DNA from: a virus
Reading direction: 5' to 3' (one strand)
IMG/VR virus record: IMGVR_UViG_3300034104_005805
Coordinates: 1 to 25,588 of that record
DNA: 25,588 bases
The position numbers were made by a program, and so were the translations under genes. This document shows, piece after piece, positions 15,258 through 24,200 of the stretch (positions are counted from its first letter, which is position 1; every line of letters starts with the position of its first letter). Under the pieces are notes generated by a model. The model saw nothing but the letters and a program-made list of their open reading frames with translations. It ran no database searches and had not been told where the DNA came from.

Positions 15258-18200
15258 ATGGCAGTAATATATTTAAGATGTGCACTTCAACGTCCACTTA
15301 CGTTTGGTGAATTAGATGCAAACTTTCAAAACCTAAATGATGCAATAATAAATTTAGGTTTAAATGACTTAACGGATGTAGTAATAACAACTGGCGGAAC
15401 CGCTGGTCAAATTTTAGTTTATGATGGTACAAACTGGGTTAATAAAACATTAAACTCAGCTGTAACACCAGAATACATTGTCACATATAATCCGACAACT
15501 GGTGAGTACACTTATACACAAATAAATCCTGGTGCAACTATTTCATCAACAACGCCCACTGGTTTAACTCAGGGGGCTTTGTGGTTTAATGACGTTGATG
15601 GCGTTTTATATATTTTATATGATGGTGTAAACTGGATACCAGCAACTTCTGTAACAAGTGGAACCTCGGGTACAGCTGGTACAAGTGGTACATCAGGTGA
15701 GTCTGGAACAAGTGGCACAAGTGGTGAATCGGGAACAAGTGGTACATCAGGTGAAAGTGGTACATCAGGTACTTCAGGTGAATCAGGAACAAGTGGTACA
15801 TCATGGTTAGGTGATAATTCATACGGATCATTTAGTGATTCAACAACACAATCTATACAAGTTGATATCAGCGGTGCTGCAATACCAACTACATGGTCAT
15901 ATAATACAACTGAAGTAGCAAATGAAATTTCTGTTCAAAATGGAACAGAAATAACAGTTGATAAAGCGGGTGTTTACGAAATAGGGTATTCTGCTCAAAT
16001 AGAAGCGACACAAAATGCAAATGGGACAGATATTATTATTTGGGCCCGTATAAATGGTAATGATGAACCAAGAACAAGTTCAACCATCACAATGTCTGGT
16101 AATGGTGCATACCATTTACCATTTGTTGCATATCAATTTAATTTACAAGCAAATGATTATGTTGAGTTTGTGTTTTACTCAACTAATATACATGTACAAA
16201 TAACATCATTAGGGGCATCTGGTTCACCAGTATACCCAGCAGCACCATCTGTTATAGTGGTAGCAAAAAGAATTGACAAGTACATGGTGTTACCAAGTAC
16301 TTCTGGAACATCTGGTACAGCTGGTAGTTCAGGAACGAGCGGTACTTCAGGGATCTCAAATACTAGTGGAACAGCGGGTACATCGGGTACAGCTGGCACA
16401 TCAGGTACATCGGGTACATCAGGAGAAAATGGTACATCGGGTGAAAATGGCACATCGGGGGAATCGGGCACATCAGGTACTGCTGGCACAGCGGGTACTT
16501 CTGGGACAAGTGGAACTGTGGGGACAAGTGGAACTTCTGGAGAATCTGCCACATCAGGAGAGTCTGGCACATCTGGCGAATCAGGTACATCAGGTACTGC
16601 TGGCACAGCGGGTACTTCTGGGACAAGTGGAACTTCAGGTACTGCTGGAACAAATGGAACAAGTGGTGAATCTGGAACTTCAGGTGAAAGTGGAACATCA
16701 GGTGAATCTGGAACTTCAGGAACTGCTGGAACAAGTGGAACTTCAGGGTCTGCTGGAACATCTGGAACAAGTGGTGAGTCTGGAACATCGGGTGAAAGTG
16801 GTACATCAGGTGAATCGGGTACTTCAGGTGAATCGGGTACTTCAGGTACTGCTGGAACTACTGGAACAAGTGGTACATCGGGTGAATCTGGAACAAGTGG
16901 TGAATCTGGAACTTCGGGGGAATCGGGTACAAGTGGCGAGTCTGGAACTTCAGGAACAGCGGGAACAAGCGGGGAATCAAATACCTCGGGAACTTCAGGT
17001 ACATCGGGTACATCAGGAGAAAATGGTACATCAGGAGAATCGGGAACAACTGGAACATCGGGAACTTCTGGAACATCAGGTACTTCTGGAACTTCGGGGG
17101 AATCGGGTACAAGTGGAACATCAGGTACATCAGGAGAGAACGGAACTTCAGGAGAATCGGGTACCTCAGGAGAATCTGGAACATCGGGTACTTCTGGAAC
17201 ATCAGGTACTGCTGGAACAGCGGGTACTTCTGGTGAGTCTGGAACTTCAGGAGAGGGCGGTACCTCAGGAGAATCGGGAACAAGTGGAGAATCTGGAACA
17301 AGTGGCACAGCGGGAACGTCAGGAGAATCTGGTACATCAGGTACATCAGGAACAAGTGGGGAATCAGGAACAAGTGGAGAGTCTGGAACAAGTGGAGAAT
17401 CGGGAACTTCAGGTGAAAGTGGTACATCAGGTACTGCTGGAACAAGTGGGGAATCGGGAACAAGTGGAGAATCGGGAACAAGTGGAGAATCGGGAACTTC
17501 AGGTGAAAGTGGTACATCAGGTACTGCTGGAACAAGTGGGGAATCAAATACATCGGGTACATCAGGTACTGCTGGAACAAGTGGTGAATCAGGCACAAGT
17601 GGTGAATCAGGCACAAGTGGTGAATCAGGCACAAGTGGTACAGCTGGTACATCAGGAGAATCGGGAACAGCTGGTACGTCAGGTACATCAGGAGAGAGCG
17701 GTACTTCAGGAGAATCGGGTACGTCAGGTGAATCTGGAACTTCGGGTACAGCGGGTACGTCAGGAGAATCAGGTACGTCAGGAACAAGTGGGGAATCTGG
17801 AACAGCTGGAACAAGTGGAATAAGTGGTACAGCGGGAACAAGCGGGGAATCTGGAACAACAGGTACCTCTGGGACAAGTGGAACTGCGGGAACAAGTGGA
17901 GAATTAGGAACATCAGGTGAAAGTGGTACATCAGGTACTTCAGGTGAAAGTGGAACTGCGGGAACTTCGGGTACTGCTGGAACTTCGGGTACTGCTGGAA
18001 CGTCAGGAGAATCTGGTACATCGGGTGAATCTGGAACAAGTGGGGAATCTGGAACAAGTGGTACATCTGGAACAAGTGGTGTTTCAGGTTTATCAGGTGA
18101 ATCTGGAGAATCAGGAACATCAGGTACTTCTGGAACATCAGGTGAATCGGGAACTTCGGGTGAGTCTGGAACATCAGGTGAAAGTGGAACGGCGGGTACT

Positions 18201-21200
18201 TCTGGAACTTCAGGTGAAAGTGGTACAGCGGGTACCTCAGGCGAAAGCGGCACTGCGGGTACGTCAGGTTTATCAAATACATCAGGTACAGCGGGAACTT
18301 CAGGTGAAAGTGGTACAGCAGGTACTTCTGGAACTTCAGGTGAGTCTGGAACTTCAGGTGAAAGTGGTACATCAGGAATAAGTGGCACCACTGGGACAAG
18401 TGGTACATCAGGGGAGTCTGGAACATCAGGTGAAAGTGGTACAAGTGGTGAATCTGGAACTTCAGGTGAATCAGGAACAACGGGCACATCTGGAACTTCA
18501 GGTGAGTCTGGAACTTCAGGTGAATCTGGAACAACGGGCACATCTGGAACTTCAGGTGAGTCTGGAACTTCAGGTGAATCTGGAACAACAGGTACTTCAG
18601 GTACTTCAGGTGAATCTGGAACTTCAGGTGAATCTGGAACAACAGGTACTTCTGGAACATCAGGAGAATCGGGAACAAGTGGTGAATCTGGAACAACAGG
18701 TACTTCTGGAACATCAGGAGAATCGGGAACAAGTGGTGAATCTGGAACTTCAGGTGAAAGTGGTACAGCGGGTACTTCTGGAACTTCAGGTGAATCTGGA
18801 ACTTCAGGTGAATCTGGAACAACAGGTACTTCAGGTACTTCAGGTGAATCTGGAACTTCAGGTGAAAGTGGTACAGCGGGTACTTCTGGAACATCAGGAG
18901 AATCGGGAACAAGTGGTGAATCTGGAACTTCAGGTGAAAGTGGTACAGCGGGTACTTCTGGAACATCAGGAGAATCGGGAACAAGTGGTGAATCTGGAAC
19001 TTCAGGTGAAAGTGGAACAACAGGTACTTCAGGTACTTCAGGAGAATCTGGAACAAGTGGTGAATCTGGAACTTCAGGTGAATCAGGAACAACGGGCACA
19101 TCTGGAACTTCAGGTGAAAGTGGTACAGCGGGTACTTCTGGAACATCAGGAGAATCGGGAACAAGTGGAGAAAGTGGAACAACAGGTACTTCAGGTACGT
19201 CAGGTGAGTCTGGAACTTCAGGAGAATCGGGCACTTCTGGTACAGCTGGAACAAGTGGAGAATCAGGAACATCGGGTGAAAGTGGTACATCAGGAACATC
19301 AGGTGAATCGGGAACTTCGGGTGAAAGTGGTACAAGTGGTACTGCTGGAACTTCAGGGGAGTCTGGTACCTCAGGTACATCAGGAACTTCGGGTGAAAGT
19401 GGAACTTCGGGTACAGTTGGAACAAGTGGTACTGCTGGAACTTCAGGGGAGTCTGGTACAAGCGGAGAGTCTGGTACCTCAGGTACATCAGGAACTTCAG
19501 GTGAATCTGGAACAACAGGTACTTCTGGAACAAGTGGAGAATCAAATACATCAGGAACTACTGGAACAAGTGGTACATCAGGAGAATCAGGTACAACAGG
19601 TACATCTGGGACAAGTGGAGAATCGGGAACTGCTGGTACATCAGGTACAGCTGGTACGGCTGGAACAAGTGGTGAGTCTGGAACAAGTGGAGAATCAAAT
19701 ACATCAGGTACTTCAGGTACTTCAGGAGAATCTGGAACAACAGGTACTTCAGGTACTTCAGGAGAATCTGGAACAAGTGGTGAATCTGGAACAAGCGGAG
19801 AAAGTGGAACAACAGGTACTTCAGGTACGTCAGGTGAGTCTGGAACTTCAGGTGAAAGTGGTACAGCGGGTACTTCTGGAACATCAGGAGAATCTGGAAC
19901 AACAGGTACGTCTGGAACAAGTGGTGAATCTGGAACATCAGGCGAGTCTGGAACAACAGGTACGTCTGGAACAAGCGGAGAAAGTGGAACAACAGGTACT
20001 TCAGGTACGTCAGGTGAGTCTGGAACTTCAGGTGAATCAGGAACAACAGGTACTTCAGGTACTTCAGGAGAATCTGGAACAAGTGGTGAATCTGGAACAT
20101 CAGGCGAGTCTGGAACAACAGGTACGTCTGGAACATCAGGTGAATCGGGAACGTCAGGAGAATCTGGAACAAGTGGAGAAAGTGGAACAACGGGTACTTC
20201 TGGTACATCAGGTGAATCTGGAACAAGTGGAGAATCAGGAACAAGTGGAGAATCAGGAACTGCTGGGACATCAGGTACATCGGGTGAAAGTGGTACATCA
20301 GGAACAAGTGGAACGGCTGGAACAAGTGGAGAATCAAATACATCAGGTACTTCAGGCGAGTCTGGAACAACAGGTACGTCTGGAACTGCTGGAACAAGTG
20401 GAGAATCAAATACATCGGGTACGTCTGGAACATCAGGCGAGTCTGGAACAACAGGTACGTCTGGAACATCAGGTGAATCGGGAACGTCAGGAGAATCTGG
20501 AACTTCTGGTACTTCAGGAACAAGTGGGGAATCAGGAACAAGTGGGGAATCAGGTACAAGCGGAGAGTCTGGTACCTCAGGTACATCAGGAACAAGTGGT
20601 GAGTCGGGTACTTCTGGAACAAATGGAACAAGTGGAGAATCTGGTACCTCAGGTACATCAGGAACAAGTGGTACATCAGGAGAATCAGGAACTGCTGGTA
20701 CAGCTGGAACAAGTGGAACTTCAGGAGAATCAGGAACTGCTGGAACAAGTGGAACTTCAGGAGAATCAGGAACTGCTGGAACAAGTGGTACATCAGGAGA
20801 ATCAGGAACTGCTGGAACAAGTGGAACTTCAGGTACTTCAGGTATTGGTGGTGTTAGTGGAATATCAGCTCAAAGTGGTACATCGGGAACATCAGGTAGT
20901 TCTGGTGAATCAGGATCAAGTGGTACATCAGGAACTTCATCAACATCAGGTACTTCTGGTACGGCTGGAACAAGTGGTGAATCTGGAACAAGTGGTGAAT
21001 CTGGAACAAGCGGTACATCAGGAACTGCTGGAACTTCAGGAATAAGTGGTACAGCTGGTACAAGTGGTACATCAGGTGAAAGTGGAACAACGGGTACTTC
21101 TGGTACATCAGGTGAATCTGGAACAAGTGGAGAATCAGGAACTGCTGGGACATCAGGTACATCGGGTGAATCAGGAACAACAGGTACATCAGGTACATCA

Positions 21201-24200
21201 GGAACAAGTGGTGAGTCTGGCACTTCAGGCGAATCTGGAACAAGTGGAACATCAGGAACAAGTGGTGTTTCTGGGTTATCAGGTGAATCTGGAGAATCAG
21301 GAACATCAGGTACTTCAGGTACATCGGGTGAATCAGGAACATCAGGTACAGTTGGTACAAGTGGTATATCAGGAACAGCGGGTACTTCAGGAATAAGTGG
21401 TACGGCTGGAACAAGTGGTACTTCGGGCACTTCAGGTGAAAGTGGAACCGCTGGAACAAGTGGAGAATCAAATACTTCTGGTACTGCTGGTACAGCTGGA
21501 ACAAGTGGTATTTCAGGAACGGCTGGTACTTCGGGTGAAAGTGATACATCTGGAACCTCAGGTACCTCTGGAACATCAGGTGAAAGTGGAACATCAGGGA
21601 TAAGTGAAACTTCAGGAACTGCGGGTACTTCAGGAACAGCTGGAACTTCAGGTATCTCTGGTACAGCTGGAACAAGTGGGGAATCAAATACATCGGGTAC
21701 AGCGGGTACATCGGGAATAAGTGGAACATCGGGAACATCAGGGACTTCGGGAATAAGTGGAACATCGGGTACAGCTGGAACAAGTGGAGAATCAAATACA
21801 TCTGGAACATCAGGAACAGCTGGTACTTCAGGTGAAAGTGGTACTGCTGGAACAAGTGGTACGGCTGGAACATCAGGTGAAAGTGAAACATCAGGAACAG
21901 CTGGTACTTCTGGAACAGCTGGTACTTCAGGTGAAAGTGGTACTGCTGGAACAAGTGGTACTGCTGGAACATCAGGTGAAAGTGGAACCGCTGGAACAAG
22001 TGGAGAATCAAATACTTCTGGTACTGCTGGTACTTCTGGAACAGCGGGAACATCAGGTATTTCAGGTACCGCTGGTACCTCGGGTACAGCTTCAACTGCT
22101 GGAACTTCAGGAACAGCTGGAACTTCAGGTATCTCTGGTACAGCTGGAACAAGTGGGGAATCAAATACTTCAGGTACTTCTGGCACTGCGGGAACATCAG
22201 GAATAAGTGGAACGGCTGGAACAAGTGGAGAATCAAATACTTCAGGAACAAGTGGTACTGCGGGTACTTCAGGTATCTCAGGCACAGCGGGAACATCAGG
22301 AACTGCATCAACAGCTGGAACAAGTGGAACTGCGGGAACAAGTGGATTATCGGGTACAGCTGGTACATCAGGAATAAGTGGAACTGCGGGAACAAGTGGA
22401 ACATCAGGTACTGCGGGAACAAGTGGAATAAGTGGTACTGCGGGAACATCGGGTACAGCATCAACTGCGGGAACTTCAGGGACTGCTGGTACATCAGGAA
22501 TAAGTGGTACTGCGGGAACATCGGGTACAGCATCAACTGCGGGAACAAGTGGTACATCTGGAACTTCAGGAGAATCGGGAACTGCTGGTACATCAGGTAC
22601 GGCATCAACTGCGGGAACAAGTGGTACAGCTGGTACATCAGGTATCTCTGGTACAGCTGGTACATCAGGTTTATCAAATACATCAGGAACTTCTGGTACA
22701 GCTGGTACAAGTGGTGTTTCTGGGACTGCTGGTACATCAGGTACATCATCAACTTCGGGTACTGCTGGTACATCAGGTACTTCATCTACTGCTGGTACAT
22801 CAGGTACTGCGGGAACATCGGGAATAAGTGGAACTGCTGGTACATCAGGGTTATCAAATACATCAGGAACTTCAGGAACAGCTGGGTCAGCGGGTACATC
22901 TGGTACAGCGGGAACTTCAGGTATCTCAGGAACTGCTGGTACATCAGGGTTATCAAATACTTCAGGTACTGCTGGAACAAGCGGAACTTCGGGTATTTCA
23001 GGAACTTCTGGAACTGCTTCAACATCAGGTACTTCAGGAACTGCTGGTACATCAGGTGAAAGTGGTACAGCGGGAACTGCGGGAACATCATCAACTGCTG
23101 GAACTTCGGGAACAGCTGGGACAAGTGGATTATCAAATACATCAGGCACTTCTGGTACTTCAGGAATAAGTGGTACTTCAGGAACAGCTGGTACATCAGG
23201 AGAATCGGGAACTGCTGGTACATCAGGAACTGCTTCAACAGCGGGAACAAGTGGTACTGCGGGAACTTCAGGTATTTCTGGAACTGCTGGTACATCAGGT
23301 ATTTCTGGAACTTCGGGTACTGCGGGTACTTCTGGTACATCATCAACATCTGGTACTGCGGGAACTTCAGGGTTATCAAATACATCTGGAACATCAGGAA
23401 CTGCTGGAACATCAGGAATAAGTGGAACTGCTGGTACCTCGGGAACTTCATCAACATCTGGTACTGCTGGAACATCAGGTACTGCTGGAACAAGTGGTAT
23501 TTCAGGAACCGCGGGTACATCAGGTTTATCAAATACATCTGGAACATCAGGAACAGCTGGAACTTCAGGTATCTCAGGAACTGCGGGTACATCAGGTACA
23601 GCTTCAACTTCAGGAACTGCTGGTACTTCTGGTACTTCAGGTTTAAGTGGTACAGCTGGAACATCAGGAACAGCATCAACTTCTGGAACATCTGGAACAG
23701 CTGGAACAAGTGGTGTTTCAGGAACTGCTGGAACAAGTGGTACATCATCAACATCAGGAACTGCTGGAACTTCAGGAACAAGTGGAACCGCTTCAACATC
23801 GGGAACATCTGGAACTGCGGGTACATCAGGAATAAGTGGTACTGCTGGAACAAGTGGTACATCATCAACATCAGGTACTGCTGGTACTTCGGGTACTGCT
23901 GGAACAAGTGGATTATCTGGTACTGCGGGTACTTCTGGTACTTCATCAACTGCTGGTACAAGTGGTACTGCGGGAACTTCAGGGATAAGTGAAACATCAG
24001 GTACTGCTGGTACTTCATCAACTGCTGGTACAAGTGGAACTGCGGGAACAAGTGGTAGAAGTGGTACTGCTGGAACAAGTGGAACTTCATCAACATCAGG
24101 AACTTCAGGTACTGCTGGTACAAGTGGAACTTCATCAACTGCTGGTACAAGTGGAACGGCTGGAACATCAGGAATAAGTGGAACTGCGGGAACAAGTGGA

